A DNA stretch of 64,000 bases from E44-bin89 sp034409565 (GTDB lineage Bacteria; Chloroflexota; Dehalococcoidia; Dehalococcoidales; RBG-16-60-22). The position numbers were made by a program, and so were the translations under genes. Below, piece after piece: positions 1 to 7,560 of this stretch; within the stretch, counting starts at the first letter, position 1, and every line of letters begins with the position of its first letter. The stretch lies in assembly GCA_034409565.1 (NCBI GenBank), contig DAOUMS010000008.1, positions 62,001 through 126,000 of the forward strand. The letters run 5' to 3'. The notes under the pieces are model-generated. The model was not told where the DNA came from, ran no database searches, and saw only the letters and a list, made by a program, of their open reading frames with translations.

Positions 1-1020
1 ACTGAAAAGCGCCGAGCCGTGCGTCCTCGGCAGGAGTCCTACCTCCGCATTTATCGTCCGGACTTCATCAAGGGCACGGCCATTTAACCGTCTTCCGGCC
101 AGTATGCTGTTCCTTACCTCTGCCTTTGCCCTGGCTTCAAAAGCAGACAGGATGTCCCCTTCGGCGTAGGTTTCACCCATGCTCTCCACCAGCTGCCTCT
201 TCAATCCGGAAAGCTTTGCCTCCCGTATGGATTTATCCGCTTCCGACAGGACCGCCGGCAGTCCATCGCCAACGGCCGATGCCACCGCGGAATCTATTTC
301 CGGGTTGGCCTCCGTAACCGGTGCTGCCTCCTTTGGTTTACCGCAGGCCTGCTGCACCTGTTCCTGAAGCCGGATTATAGCCTGATTGGCCTCAAAACCA
401 AACTGGATGGCCCTGGGCAGAATTTCTTCAGGCACCTCTTTGGCCCCGGCCTCCAGCATGACAATTGCTTTCCCGGTGCTGGCCACAACCATATCAAGCT
501 GACTTTTTTCCAGCCCAGCCAGCGGTGGATTCAGCACCAGTTCACCATTGATATAGCCCACGTGCACCGCGCTTACCGGGCCATCAAAGGGAATCTCCGA
601 TACACAAAGTGCCGCCGACGCACCGATTACCGCCATGACATCGGGGTCATTTTCATGGTCAACGGACAGCACGGTAGCCACAATCTGGATATCACGTCGC
701 CACTCCTTGGGCAAGAGCGGTCGTATCGGGCGGTCCACAAGCCGACAGGCCAGAATGGCCGCTTCGCTGGGTCGTCCTTCCCGGCGGATGAAGCCGCCTG
801 GAATTTTACCCGCCGCGTACAGTCGCTCCTCATAGTCTATGGTCAATGGCAAAAAGTCAGTACCCTCACGGGGGTCATCAGCCACGGTAGCTGTCACCAG
901 GACTACGGTATCTCCGTAGCGGACGGTTACCGCGCCACTGGCCTGACCGGCCAGTTTCCCGGTCTCAATGACAAGGTCTCTGCCACCAACCTGGCATTGA
1001 AAAGATTGAAGTTTGTGCAA
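1..1020 (-). CDS. pnp: Polyribonucleotide nucleotidyltransferase (PNPase), 3' part beyond window
   Basis: Phosphorolytic 3'-5' exoribonuclease of RNA turnover. Translating the minus strand gives an open frame of 340 codons running off the left edge. It has the N-terminal PNPase motifs GKIPGGFIRREGRPSE and LVDRPIRPL, followed by the first RNase PH domain and the linker helices. The start is taken as TTG at 1020, because GGAGGGG lies just upstream and the protein then begins HKLQSFQCQVGGRDLVIETG, the usual PNPase N-terminus. It lies 21 bp after rpsO, the classic rpsO-pnp order, so the two are probably co-transcribed. The C-terminal half, including the KH and S1 domains, is outside the window. 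Confidence 0.95.
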   Translation of the reverse strand, partial: MHKLQSFQCQVGGRDLVIETGKLAGQASGAVTVRYGDTVVLVTATVADDPREGTDFLPLTIDYEERLYAAGKIPGGFIRREGRPSEAAILACRLVDRPIRPLLPKEWRRDIQIVATVLSVDHENDPDVMAVIGASAALCVSEIPFDGPVSAVHVGYINGELVLNPPLAGLEKSQLDMVVASTGKAIVMLEAGAKEVPEEILPRAIQFGFEANQAIIRLQEQVQQACGKPKEAAPVTEANPEIDSAVASAVGDGLPAVLSEADKSIREAKLSGLKRQLVESMGETYAEGDILSAFEARAKAEVRNSILAGRRLNGRALDEVRTINAEVGLLPRTHGSALFS

Positions 1021-1041
1021 TTTCCCCTCCACACTCAGACC

Positions 1042-1305
1042 TTATTTGCGCAGTCCGAGCCGTTTAATCAGTTTGTTATATTTGCCAACGTCCTCCCGGC
1101 TCAGGTAGTTCAGCAGTCTCCTGCGCCGTCCCACCAGCTTGAGCAAACCACGCTGGGAATGAAAGTCCTGGCGGTTCACGGCCATATGATTGGTCAACTG
1201 CTTTATCCTCTCGGTAAGCAGTGCCACCTGTACCTCGGTTGAACCGGTATCTCCGTCTTTACCCTGATAAGTGCTGATAATATCAGCCTTCTGCTCTTTC
1301 TCCAA
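1042..1305 (-). CDS. rpsO: 30S ribosomal protein S15
   Basis: Primary 16S rRNA-binding protein of the small subunit platform. The protein has the S15 signatures DTGSTEVQVALLTERI and HSQRGLLKLVGRRRRLLNYL, ending in LGLRK. I choose the TTG at 1305 because GAGGTG sits about 5 nt upstream and gives 87 residues, near the usual 89. The GTG at 1317 would add four residues and has no Shine-Dalgarno sequence. It is upstream of pnp in the same direction. Confidence 0.93.
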   Translation of the reverse strand: MEKEQKADIISTYQGKDGDTGSTEVQVALLTERIKQLTNHMAVNRQDFHSQRGLLKLVGRRRRLLNYLSREDVGKYNKLIKRLGLRK

Positions 1306-1352
1306 ACTACACCTCACTAAACAGTTATCGACAGTAAATTACAAATCAAGTG

Positions 1353-1382
1353 ATTATAACATACTGCGTGGCTATATGTAAA
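1353..1382 (-). promoter_or_regulatory. Predicted sigma-70-type promoter for rpsO-pnp
   Basis: On the minus strand TTTACA (1377-1382) is followed after 18 bp by a perfect TATAAT (1353-1358), about 48 bp upstream of the rpsO start. It is back to back with the fdhD promoter in the 150-bp divergent gap. Predicted from consensus match only. Confidence 0.55.
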
Positions 1383-1418
1383 TTAGCGCACGACACAGCC
1401 TTTACTGATTTAACATCA

Positions 1419-1447
1419 TAGACATGGTATCTGCCAACTAGTATAAT
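1419..1447 (+). promoter_or_regulatory. Predicted promoter for fdhD-tat operon
   Basis: TAGACA (1419-1424), a 17-bp spacer and perfect TATAAT (1442-1447). The expected transcription start, near 1454, is only a few bases before the fdhD ATG at 1458. This implies a leaderless or nearly leaderless mRNA, and no Shine-Dalgarno sequence is seen before that ATG. Confidence 0.55.
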
Positions 1448-1457
1448 ACACGTTAGT

Positions 1458-2267
1458 ATGGGTAGAACGGTAAAGGAACGCGCGGAAAGCGGTGTCACTC
1501 CAGAAGTGACCTGCCGCTTTTTCGGCGGTGAAACATGGCGGGAAGAGACGGTAGCCATACCCGGTGAACTGCCGCTGACCATCTTCGTCAATGGTCAGGA
1601 AGTGGCCACGGTACTGTGCACGCCCGCCAGATTAACCCAGCTTGTTCTCGGGTTTCTGTACCTGGAAGGAATAATTGCCGACCGGCAGGAGGTGGCCAGC
1701 CTCCGCGTCTGCGAGGATGAACCCGTTGCCGATGTGAGGCTCCTTAAAAGCGAATTCAAGGCGCCCGCGAGGCGCACCATTACCTCGGGCTGCGGGAGCG
1801 GCACCAGTGCTGATGTCCGCCCACCACGGGTGACCTCCGACCTGGTAGTCGCCCCGGACGAAATACTGGTACTGATGCGACAGCTTTACCAGCACCAAGA
1901 GCTGTTTCAGGAAGTGGGCGGCATCCACTCTTCAGCGCTGGCCGACCGCGACCAGGTGCTGGTCTTTGCCGAAGACATCGGACGCCACAATACGCTGGAC
2001 AAGATTACGGGCGAGTGCCTGATGAAGGGTCTGCCCATGCCAGATAAAATCCTGCTGACGACGGGTCGCATCTCCTCGGAGATGGTTCTGAAAGCAGCCC
2101 GAATGCAGGTGCCAATCATCGTCTCGCGCGGCACGCCAACCGAACGAGCGGTGACACTGGGTAAAGAGCTGGGCATCACCGTAGTTGGTTACGCCCGTAA
2201 CAGCAGGCTGTCCGTTTTCTCGGGTGGTGAACGATTACTGGGTACCAGTAGCCCGATTTCAAGTTGA
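1458..2267 (+). CDS. fdhD: Formate dehydrogenase accessory sulfurtransferase FdhD
   Basis: FdhD carries sulfur from a cysteine desulfurase to the molybdenum or tungsten cofactor of formate dehydrogenase. The 269-residue protein shows FdhD motifs: LGFLYLEGII near 65-73, the cysteine loop TSGCGSG near 109-115, GGIHSSAL, EDIGRHNTLDK, TTGRISSEMV and SRGTPTERAV. The loop reads C112-G-S-G, so the second Cys of the usual CxxC pair is missing. It heads an operon with the Tat genes, which export folded cofactor enzymes such as formate dehydrogenase, and lies beside selC, needed for Sec-containing FdhA. Functionally the neighbourhood is coherent, although no formate dehydrogenase subunit is in the window. 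Confidence 0.93.
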   Translation: MGRTVKERAESGVTPEVTCRFFGGETWREETVAIPGELPLTIFVNGQEVATVLCTPARLTQLVLGFLYLEGIIADRQEVASLRVCEDEPVADVRLLKSEFKAPARRTITSGCGSGTSADVRPPRVTSDLVVAPDEILVLMRQLYQHQELFQEVGGIHSSALADRDQVLVFAEDIGRHNTLDKITGECLMKGLPMPDKILLTTGRISSEMVLKAARMQVPIIVSRGTPTERAVTLGKELGITVVGYARNSRLSVFSGGERLLGTSSPISS

Positions 2268-2298
2268 TAAAAAGCATTGCTGGTAGGAGGAACAGGTT

Positions 2299-2517
2299 AT
2301 GCCGTTTCGTATGGGACCATGGGAGATAGCCCTTATTCTGGTCGTTATCCTCATCGTGTTCGGCGTTGGCAAGCTGCCGCAGGTAGGTGGCGCCATCGGC
2401 AAGGGAATGCGGTCTTTTCAGAAAGGGCGGCGCGGTGAGGATGTTGAAGAGGAGGAGGAAGCAGAAGGGGAAGAGAAACCCAAGAAGTCTACCCGCAAGA
2501 AAAGTACCAAGAGCTAA
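2299..2517 (+). CDS. tatA: Sec-independent translocase protein TatA
   Basis: Pore-forming subunit of the twin-arginine translocase. The 72-residue protein has the family layout: a short N-terminus, one membrane helix (about 8-21, EIALILVVILIVFGVGKLP), a Gly-containing hinge, an amphipathic helix (GGAIGKGMRSFQKG), then a highly charged Glu- and Lys-rich tail. AGGAGG lies upstream of the ATG. Second gene of the fdhD-tat operon, 31 bp after fdhD. Confidence 0.93.
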   Translation: MPFRMGPWEIALILVVILIVFGVGKLPQVGGAIGKGMRSFQKGRRGEDVEEEEEAEGEEKPKKSTRKKSTKS

Positions 2518-2595
2518 ACACCACCGCCATCAACTCATACGCGGGCTTATGCTTTCAGAGATAAGTCAATCCCCGCATCCCGCGAAGGAATAGAC

Positions 2596-2856
2596 ATGGA
2601 CTTTTTCGGCATCGGCTTAGGCGAAGTACTGCTCATCCTCGTTCTGGCTCTGATTATCTGGGGGCCGAAGAGACTGCCCGGGATTGCCCGTACTCTGGGC
2701 AAAACGACGCGCACCCTGAGAAAGGCCACCAGTGACTTCACCGCCCAGATAACCAGAGAAATGGATATCGAAGAAAAAGAGCGCCGCGAGAAGGAGAAGC
2801 TCCCTCCATCCGGGCCAGGTCGCGCCACCGGGAAAGATACCCCGAAAGATGAGTGA
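2596..2856 (+). CDS. TatA/TatB-family protein, second copy
   Basis: An 86-residue TatA/B-type protein: membrane helix at about 8-22 (GEVLLILVLALIIWGPKRLP), amphipathic helix, then an acidic and basic tail. The sequence GPKRLPG after the helix and the longer tail fit TatB somewhat better than TatA, but the two families are hard to separate on sequence. It is 78 bp after the first tatA and overlaps tatC by 8 bp, so it is probably translationally coupled to it. Confidence 0.88.
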   Translation: MDFFGIGLGEVLLILVLALIIWGPKRLPGIARTLGKTTRTLRKATSDFTAQITREMDIEEKERREKEKLPPSGPGRATGKDTPKDE

Positions 2857-3577
2857 AGACAGTAAACAGTCCTTCCTGGAACACCTTCAGGAACTGCGCC
2901 AGCGCCTGATTAAATGCCTCATCGCCGTGGCTATTGCCTCGGTTATCGCCTTCATCTTTTACCAGTGGCTATTCTACATCCTCATGCTCCCCACCGAGGG
3001 GCTCAACCTTATCTACATTGAAATGACCGAGATGCTCGGCACCATCATGAAGGTGTGCCTTGTCGCCGGCATTATCCTGGCCATGCCCTACCTTGTTTTC
3101 CAGGGCATCATGTTCGTCTCGCCAGCTCTGACGCCGAAAGAGAAGAAGTACGTTTACATCATCCTGCCCTGGATAGCCCTGATGTTCATGGGCGGGGTGG
3201 CTTTCGGCTATTTCATTCTCGTGCCACCGGCTACCAGATTCCTTATCAGCTTCGGCGCCGATATCGCCAGCCCCGAGATTCGGGTGGGCAATTACATTTC
3301 AGTGGTCTCCAGGCTGCTGCTGGCCATCGGCATTGTCTTTGAGATGCCGGTCATCACCACATTTCTGGCCCGGCTGGGTGTGCTCAAAGCGCACTGGCTC
3401 TCCAGACACCGCCGGGTGGCGATTATCTTCGCCTTCATCCTGGCGGCCATCATCACGCCGACCTTCGACCCCATCAACCAGAGCCTGGTCGCCATCCCGC
3501 TGATTGTCCTCTATGAGATGAGCATCTGGCTGGCCAAGCTCGTCCAGAAGAAGCCGCCAGTGGAAGAAGCCACATGA
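2849..3577 (+). CDS. tatC: Sec-independent translocase protein TatC
   Basis: Receptor subunit that recognises the twin-arginine signal. The 242-residue protein has the TatC N-terminal motif FLEHLQELRQRLIKCLIA, the loop FVSPALTPKEKKYV, and about six membrane segments, with the usual FEMPVIT segment and the C-terminal AAIITPTFDPINQ motif. Length is normal for the family. It ends the fdhD-tat operon and is followed 61 bp later by the selC tRNA gene. Confidence 0.95.
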   Translation: MSEDSKQSFLEHLQELRQRLIKCLIAVAIASVIAFIFYQWLFYILMLPTEGLNLIYIEMTEMLGTIMKVCLVAGIILAMPYLVFQGIMFVSPALTPKEKKYVYIILPWIALMFMGGVAFGYFILVPPATRFLISFGADIASPEIRVGNYISVVSRLLLAIGIVFEMPVITTFLARLGVLKAHWLSRHRRVAIIFAFILAAIITPTFDPINQSLVAIPLIVLYEMSIWLAKLVQKKPPVEEAT

Positions 3578-3597
3578 AGCCCGGGCTACTCCAATAA

Positions 3598-3626
3598 TTG
3601 CACTGCGCCAACCAGTGCGCTATACT
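3598..3626 (+). promoter_or_regulatory. Predicted promoter of selC
   Basis: TTGCAC (3598-3603), exactly 17 bp, then TATACT (3621-3626). The predicted start near 3633 is about 6 nt before the mature tRNA 5' end. Because the integrase ORF begins directly after the tRNA CCA, the same promoter probably transcribes the integrase too. Confidence 0.65.
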
Positions 3627-3638
3627 GATTAACTGGTC

Positions 3639-3735
3639 GGGAGCGGATGAGTCCCGGTGGGCTTCGCGGACTTCAAATCCGTTGGGGGGCGTTAATAGCG
3701 TCTTTGGTGGGTTCGACTCCCATGCGCTCCCGCCA
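3639..3735 (+). tRNA. selC: tRNA-Sec (anticodon TCA)
   Basis: Selenocysteine tRNA of 97 nt. The acceptor strand GGGAGCG pairs with CGCTCCC before an encoded CCA. The anticodon arm GGACTTCAAATCC exposes TCA, which reads UGA. A long variable arm (GGGGGGCGTTAATAGCGTC region) and the T-loop GGTTCGACTCC follow. The length and long extra arm are typical of tRNA(Sec). selA and selB are about 20 kb away in the same window. The 3' 65 bp is also the left attachment site of the integrated element. Confidence 0.95.
3671..3735 (+). repeat. attL: 3' part of selC, direct repeat of 14799-14863
   Basis: A 65-bp sequence from the anticodon loop to the CCA end of selC is repeated at 14799-14863 with three substitutions, and the two copies lie in the same orientation. 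An integrase gene starts at the next base. This is the signature of tRNA-targeted site-specific integration in which the element restores the tRNA 3' end. Confidence 0.92.
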
Positions 3736-4542
3736 ATGCATACCTGCACTTTGTTGACGGATTTCCTGAAGTCCCGTAGGCAAGGGTTATCCCCCAGAAG
3801 CATTGAGTATTACAGGTGTTATCTCAACCTTGCCTGCCCAGTCATTGGAGTGAACGTAACCGGCCAGCAGATAGCTCAGTTCCTTGATTCACTTAAATGC
3901 TCTAATGGTGGTAAACATGCCTATTACAGGACGCTGAGGGCATTCTACAACTGGCTTTATTCACCCAAGTCCGGTTACGGCCTTAATCCCCAAGCTAATC
4001 CTATTCTGCTGGTTGATGCACCGAAGCTTGAGAAGAAGATATTGCCAAGTCTGACCAGTGAGCAAGTTGACTATCTTATTGAGCAGGCTATATATGTGAG
4101 GGACAAGGCCATTATTTCACTGTTTGCCGACTCTGGGTTAAGACTAACAGAGCTAGCCAACATTAAGCCAGAGAACATCGACTGGGGAAATAGACTTATC
4201 AAGGTATGGTGCAAGGGCAATAGAGAAGGGTTGGCACCATTCCGAGAACGGACGGAAAAGTTGATGCGTGAGTGGATGTCGCAGTATCAGTGTAATGGCA
4301 GGCTGTGGGACTTAAATGCCTGGGGTATCGTGGAGATGTTGAAGGTGTTGAAGGCGAGGACAGGATTGCCTTGTAATCCGCATACGTTCAGGCGGACATT
4401 TGCCAGTCTGTTGGCGAAGAGGGGGATAGACTCGCTTCACATTATGCGACTTGGACGTTGGGAATCCCTAGCGATGGTGGAGCGGTACACACGGTCAGTT
4501 AAGTTCGAAGATAGCTTGAGGCTATACTCGTCAATAGTCTAG
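3736..4542 (+). CDS. int: Tyrosine recombinase/integrase of the selC element
   Basis: Site-specific recombinase of 268 residues: N-terminal core-binding domain (about 5-90) and C-terminal catalytic domain. Catalytic residues visible are Arg136 (SGLRLTEL), Lys160 (VWCKGN), His216 and Arg219 (HTFRR) and Tyr251 (VERYTR). The position before the nucleophile that is usually His is Trp242 (GRWES), a tolerated variant. The ATG at 3736 is the first base after the tRNA CCA. The frame is open further upstream through selC but that would translate tRNA. There is no separate promoter or clear Shine-Dalgarno sequence, so expression probably depends on selC readthrough. Confidence 0.93.
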   Translation: MHTCTLLTDFLKSRRQGLSPRSIEYYRCYLNLACPVIGVNVTGQQIAQFLDSLKCSNGGKHAYYRTLRAFYNWLYSPKSGYGLNPQANPILLVDAPKLEKKILPSLTSEQVDYLIEQAIYVRDKAIISLFADSGLRLTELANIKPENIDWGNRLIKVWCKGNREGLAPFRERTEKLMREWMSQYQCNGRLWDLNAWGIVEMLKVLKARTGLPCNPHTFRRTFASLLAKRGIDSLHIMRLGRWESLAMVERYTRSVKFEDSLRLYSSIV

Positions 4543-4560
4543 CTCTTTACAAATAAGCCA

Positions 4561-4758
4561 CTAGCTAAAACCATGTTCTTTTTCCCACTCTCGCGCAGCT
4601 TCATCTGTTGTGCGGTTACCAACCTTGTAGAGATGACAACCCGGATATTCCCTCCGGCGTTCTTGCTCTCGACGTTCTAGGTCAATGGTTATACCGCCAT
4701 CAACAATCTTGTTGCCGATTTTGACATAGTATTTGTATGTATCTCTCGGCTTACCCAT
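4561..4758 (-). CDS. Small protein, possibly GIY-YIG-like
   Basis: A 65-residue protein with a good Shine-Dalgarno sequence (AGGAGAGGTGCGAT before ATG). The pattern YKYYVKIGNKIV, ITIDLERREQERRR, then a C-terminal Glu-rich helix resembles the core of small GIY-YIG-type proteins: a YY/G strand followed by a T-x-D-x-xRRExEH-like helix. The usual catalytic set is not fully recognisable, so function is uncertain. It reads toward the integrase end and is transcribed from the divergent gap before 4881. Confidence 0.6.
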   Translation of the reverse strand: MGKPRDTYKYYVKIGNKIVDGGITIDLERREQERRREYPGCHLYKVGNRTTDEAAREWEKEHGFS

Positions 4759-4778
4759 ATCGCACCTCTCCTAATCTA

Positions 4779-4787
4779 ATTATACCA
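4779..4787 (-). promoter_or_regulatory. Extended -10 promoter for the small protein at 4561-4758
   Basis: On the minus strand the sequence TGGTATAAT is an extended -10 element (TG-N-TATAAT), 21 bp upstream of the ATG. No convincing -35 box is present, as expected for extended -10 promoters. Confidence 0.4.
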
Positions 4788-4880
4788 TGCAACTAATGGG
4801 CTTAGATTTTATGGTAAGATATACTAGAGAGGTTTATTTAGTGCATCAAATTCATTGAGGCGTAAGATTTTTATGGCACA

Positions 4881-5561
4881 ATGAATGGCGAGTATATACA
4901 GTCCAAAGATGAACTTCAGCAGCATCTCAAAGACACTGTAGAAGCTTTAGAATTATCCTCTAATTCTTACGATGAAGGACATGAAGGGGAGGCTAAGAGA
5001 CTTGCTGCAGCTATCCGTGTTCTCGTTCATGATACAGACTCTTCAAAATCTCTACTCGGGCAACTAGGACAAAAAGCGATTAACTTCTATGATACGTCTA
5101 TACCATGCCCCCCAAAAGAAATCTTAACCTACAGCGGAATTATTGGCATGAATATTACCAGGCAAGGAGTTAAATATTTGGCTCCATTAGATTTTTTACC
5201 CCCTGAATCTCCTCCGCGCTGGATAAGCTTTGAGGAATGGTGGGATGCAATCATCTTTATAGACCAAAAAGGCAATAAAACCAGTCGTAAGGATTTGATA
5301 CTTGCAGTTGCGAATAAAGATGGAGGCGCTCATGTAGATCCGGTTCTAAATGAAAAATATGCAGACCTTTCACGCCGTAATTCACTTGCATGGCGATTTT
5401 CCAGCGCACGAGGTGATATGCCCTTAGAGGGCCCAGAAAAGGCTGCTATCAGACAAATTACTCACGAAGTGCTGAAGTCTCTGAATCCTGCAATGCCAGC
5501 GATAAAGCCTAAGATAAGTGGGGCTTTTCTAATAGGCCCTTCTGCCACTATTAAAGAATAG
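4881..5561 (+). CDS. Hypothetical protein of the selC element
   Basis: A 226-residue soluble protein that I cannot assign to a named family. The N-terminus (about 8-65) is predicted helical with a regular Asp/Glu/Lys pattern and the segment RLAAAIRVLVHD. The middle has a Pro-rich stretch (FLPPESPPRW) followed by SFEEWWDAIIF. A conserved-looking motif, ANKDGGAHVDP, lies near residue 150. No membrane segments or signal peptide. The codon usage is more AT-rich than the flanking host genes. A cargo or defence role is possible from the location, but nothing in the sequence proves it. Confidence 0.7.
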   Translation: MNGEYIQSKDELQQHLKDTVEALELSSNSYDEGHEGEAKRLAAAIRVLVHDTDSSKSLLGQLGQKAINFYDTSIPCPPKEILTYSGIIGMNITRQGVKYLAPLDFLPPESPPRWISFEEWWDAIIFIDQKGNKTSRKDLILAVANKDGGAHVDPVLNEKYADLSRRNSLAWRFSSARGDMPLEGPEKAAIRQITHEVLKSLNPAMPAIKPKISGAFLIGPSATIKE

Positions 5562-5604
5562 TCAATACCATAATAACTTCGCTACGAACCAACGGATTAT
5601 GAAT

Positions 5605-6240
5605 CTATTGTGAGCTAACGAGACACAATAAATAAAAGCTACCAATGATTACGAGAATCCATAGTGAAAGCAACGTCCAGAAAATCCGTAAAAAGTATCG
5701 ACCTCTGCTTGGAGGATCATATTCTTTCTCCGATTTCCAGTTGCGCCACCAGCTACAATCATGATATTTGCTCAACAACGCTTGTTCTTCAGGACATAAT
5801 TCTTCATAGTGGTCAATGCCATGGATTATCCAGCTTTTCCACATTCCTCGCCCATGTTCTATCTCGTATCTCTCTATTTCACGCATTCGAGCATAGTGTC
5901 TATCAGAAAGATAATTTACTCTTTTTAGCCAGCCTAACAGAGAACAAAGAATTACAACATTTCCTGCACCCAGTACCAATACAACTATCGGAAGAAGCCA
6001 AATATGCTGATAAGTTTGATCACCAATCCCTTGCGCGAAATAATCAAATAAATACTCACTTGTTAACAGACCATATATAAGACCAGCAAGAAGCGCTGAA
6101 CTTACACCGATGAAAATGGCGCAAAGAGTCCAAAAACTTAAGACATTAGATCCAATAGCATCTTGACATACTTGATATTCTGTTAATTGGGATCTAAATA
6201 GACGTTCGTCCTCTTGCTTATTTGGTGGTTCCATATCCAT
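5605..6240 (-). CDS. Hypothetical membrane protein (about three transmembrane segments)
   Basis: Protein of about 211 residues with hydrophobic segments at roughly 37-60 (LSFWTLCAIFIGVSSALLAG), 83-107 (LLPIVVLVLGAGNVVILCSL) and 185-208 (FWTLLSLWILVIIGSFYLL). Between the last two lies a cytoplasm-like charged region with HYARMREIERYEIEHGRGMW. The start is uncertain: TTG at 6246 or ATG at 6240, neither with a strong Shine-Dalgarno sequence. The topology is reminiscent of small membrane effectors with a helical soluble domain, but I do not recognise a family. AT-rich like its neighbour. Confidence 0.65.
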   Translation of the reverse strand: MDMEPPNKQEDERLFRSQLTEYQVCQDAIGSNVLSFWTLCAIFIGVSSALLAGLIYGLLTSEYLFDYFAQGIGDQTYQHIWLLPIVVLVLGAGNVVILCSLLGWLKRVNYLSDRHYARMREIERYEIEHGRGMWKSWIIHGIDHYEELCPEEQALLSKYHDCSWWRNWKSEKEYDPPSRGRYFLRIFWTLLSLWILVIIGSFYLLCLVSSQ

Positions 6241-6308
6241 TCTCAAAAGATTACGAATCCTTTGTAGCCTTGCCTACAAACACGACTCCCTCTTATTTTA
6301 CACTGAGG

Positions 6309-6611
6309 TCAGGACTTCACAGCGCATGACCAATTCGGGTAATCATCACCTTTGCTTCTGTTATTCTCCCACTGGAGCGGCTGCAGATTGCTTAATTCAT
6401 CTCCTCCGCCCTTTGATACTGGCTTAATGTGGTCAATTTCCCAGCCCCATCTTTCCGTCTTGCCATATCTATTGCGCCGCATGGAAGCTTTACATACATC
6501 CTTCCGGAAAGCAGGAAGATTTGGTTCCGGTGTACCTTTTTGCCAGACGGCTTCTATCGTTGTTTCGCTAAATGCACTACCATCCGATTTTGTACTATAT
6601 ACTCTAGCCAT
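6309..6611 (-). CDS. HNH endonuclease
   Basis: Small HNH nuclease of about 100 residues. The ββα-metal motif is clear: WGWEIDHIKPVSKGGGDELS, then NLQPLQWENNRSKGD. The D-H pair supplies the metal site and N-LQ-L-x-x-N is the second half. I choose the ATG at 6611, six codons inside the longest frame, because AGGAGG (6617-6622) sits just upstream of it. Proteins of this size are common in phages and integrative elements. It is on the minus strand with the small protein at 6725-6835, perhaps in one transcript. Confidence 0.88.
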   Translation of the reverse strand: MARVYSTKSDGSAFSETTIEAVWQKGTPEPNLPAFRKDVCKASMRRNRYGKTERWGWEIDHIKPVSKGGGDELSNLQPLQWENNRSKGDDYPNWSCAVKS

Positions 6612-6724
6612 GACAGCCTCCTTTTGCATTATTCGTGTTTAGAGTGTACTGGTTTTCCATCCTTCCATATACCACCTCCACAATAAATAAATTAGCACTA
6701 GTGGCATGGCAGCGAAGTTGTACC

Positions 6725-6835
6725 CTAGTTAGGAGTAGAGCGACGATGTCGCTTTACCGTAACTTTGCCACTATCAATTTTCCTGATGTGGGGCTTGACG
6801 GGAACAATCTTTTTCCCCTCTTCGGTTTTGGCCAC
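6725..6835 (-). CDS. Small basic protein (36 aa)
   Basis: A very short, Lys- and Arg-rich protein, beginning VAKTEEGKKIVPVKPHIRKI and ending KRHRRSTPN. Start is GTG at 6835, supported by AGGGAGGTGAT just upstream. The pattern of short basic proteins with PVKPHIRK and HRRS motifs is frequent in mobile elements. Function unknown; nucleic-acid binding is plausible from its charge alone. Confidence 0.6.
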   Translation of the reverse strand: MAKTEEGKKIVPVKPHIRKIDSGKVTVKRHRRSTPN

Positions 6836-6948
6836 TTCTATCACCTCCCTTTGGGGCAAGTTGCCTCCTGCCCTGTAAGGCATAGGCCCCCTAGGCTGGC
6901 GTCCATGGCTACCGATTGGGCAAGCCACCATGCCACTAGCGCAAGGTG

Positions 6949-6985
6949 AATTTTACCACTAATAAATAGGTTGTCAAGACCTATT
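6949..6985 (-). promoter_or_regulatory. Promoter with overlapping palindromic operator
   Basis: On the minus strand TTGACA (6972-6977), a 16-bp spacer and TAAAAT form a strong promoter for the genes at 6725 and 6309. The -35 box sits inside a perfect inverted repeat, AATAGGT (6965-6971) and ACCTATT (6979-6985). This is the position expected for a repressor-binding site. The element encodes candidate DNA-binding proteins (10038, 14032, 14588) that could act here. Confidence 0.6.
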
Positions 6986-7103
6986 AACCAATTTTTCAAA
7001 AATTTCTCTCTACCCTCTTGACATCTACGCCAGCTACACCAACAGCTACACCACAGAGCTTTTTCCCAACTTGGTAGAATATATATGGAGGGTGTTATTT
7101 ACC

Positions 7104-7232
7104 ATGCTGGACACTTGTTTACTGGTGGCTAGGGCAGTTCTGGGTGAAAAAAGTTGGCTGAGATTTATGAAGGTTGGCAATCAGTGGCTGGAACATTTAC
7201 GCATAGCTACTTTTAGCCCAAAATGTATGTAA
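7104..7232 (+). CDS. Possible small ORF (42 aa)
   Basis: Frame beginning MLDTCLLVARAVLGEKSWL with GGAGGG about 10 nt upstream of the ATG. It is the only candidate in the gap 6986-7263. Composition is not distinctive and it may be untranslated leader. The rest of the gap holds the divergent promoter region, including TTGACA at 7018-7023 with no good -10 at the right distance. Confidence 0.3.
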   Translation: MLDTCLLVARAVLGEKSWLRFMKVGNQWLEHLRIATFSPKCM

Positions 7233-7263
7233 ATAACAGCTACAAACAAAGTGGAGGGGAACC

Positions 7264-7560
7264 ATGAGACGAATATTCAAAGTCCATAAGGATGCAAAGA
7301 CCATCTACCTGACGAAAGACCTAGTGGCCGAGGGCTTCGATGGTGAACTTGAAGGCTTCGCCAATGCTTGTACATTTGTGCTGGTGAAGCCAAGAACCAC
7401 TTTAGACCAGGCAATCGAGTCCCTCGAAACCACCATCCGCGACCTTCGCCTACGGAAAAAACTAAACCAGAGCATAGAGTCCAAGCCACCGGAACAGCCC
7501 AAGACCGAAGTGGAGCTAGAATTCGATGCGATGAGGCGGAGATTAAAAGGAGAAAAATAA
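7264..7560 (+). CDS. Hypothetical protein, possible AbrB-like N-terminus
   Basis: A 98-residue protein: N-terminal β-rich part with IYLTKDLVAEGFDG, then a helix (TLDQAIESLETTIRDL) and a charged tail. The pattern of strand, T-KDLV and strand recalls swapped-hairpin (AbrB/SpoVT-type) folds, but this is a weak resemblance. GGAGGGG precedes the ATG. First gene of the long rightward operon of the element. Stop and start overlap with the next gene (TAATG). Confidence 0.6.
   Translation: MRRIFKVHKDAKTIYLTKDLVAEGFDGELEGFANACTFVLVKPRTTLDQAIESLETTIRDLRLRKKLNQSIESKPPEQPKTEVELEFDAMRRRLKGEK

Noticed and set aside
562..1242. 226-residue plus-strand frame
   Set aside because: It is antisense to pnp and rpsO, which have clear family motifs; it is a shadow frame.
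6635..6949. 104-residue plus-strand ORF
   Set aside because: Antisense to the 36-residue basic protein gene and its promoter, with no ribosome site or domain.
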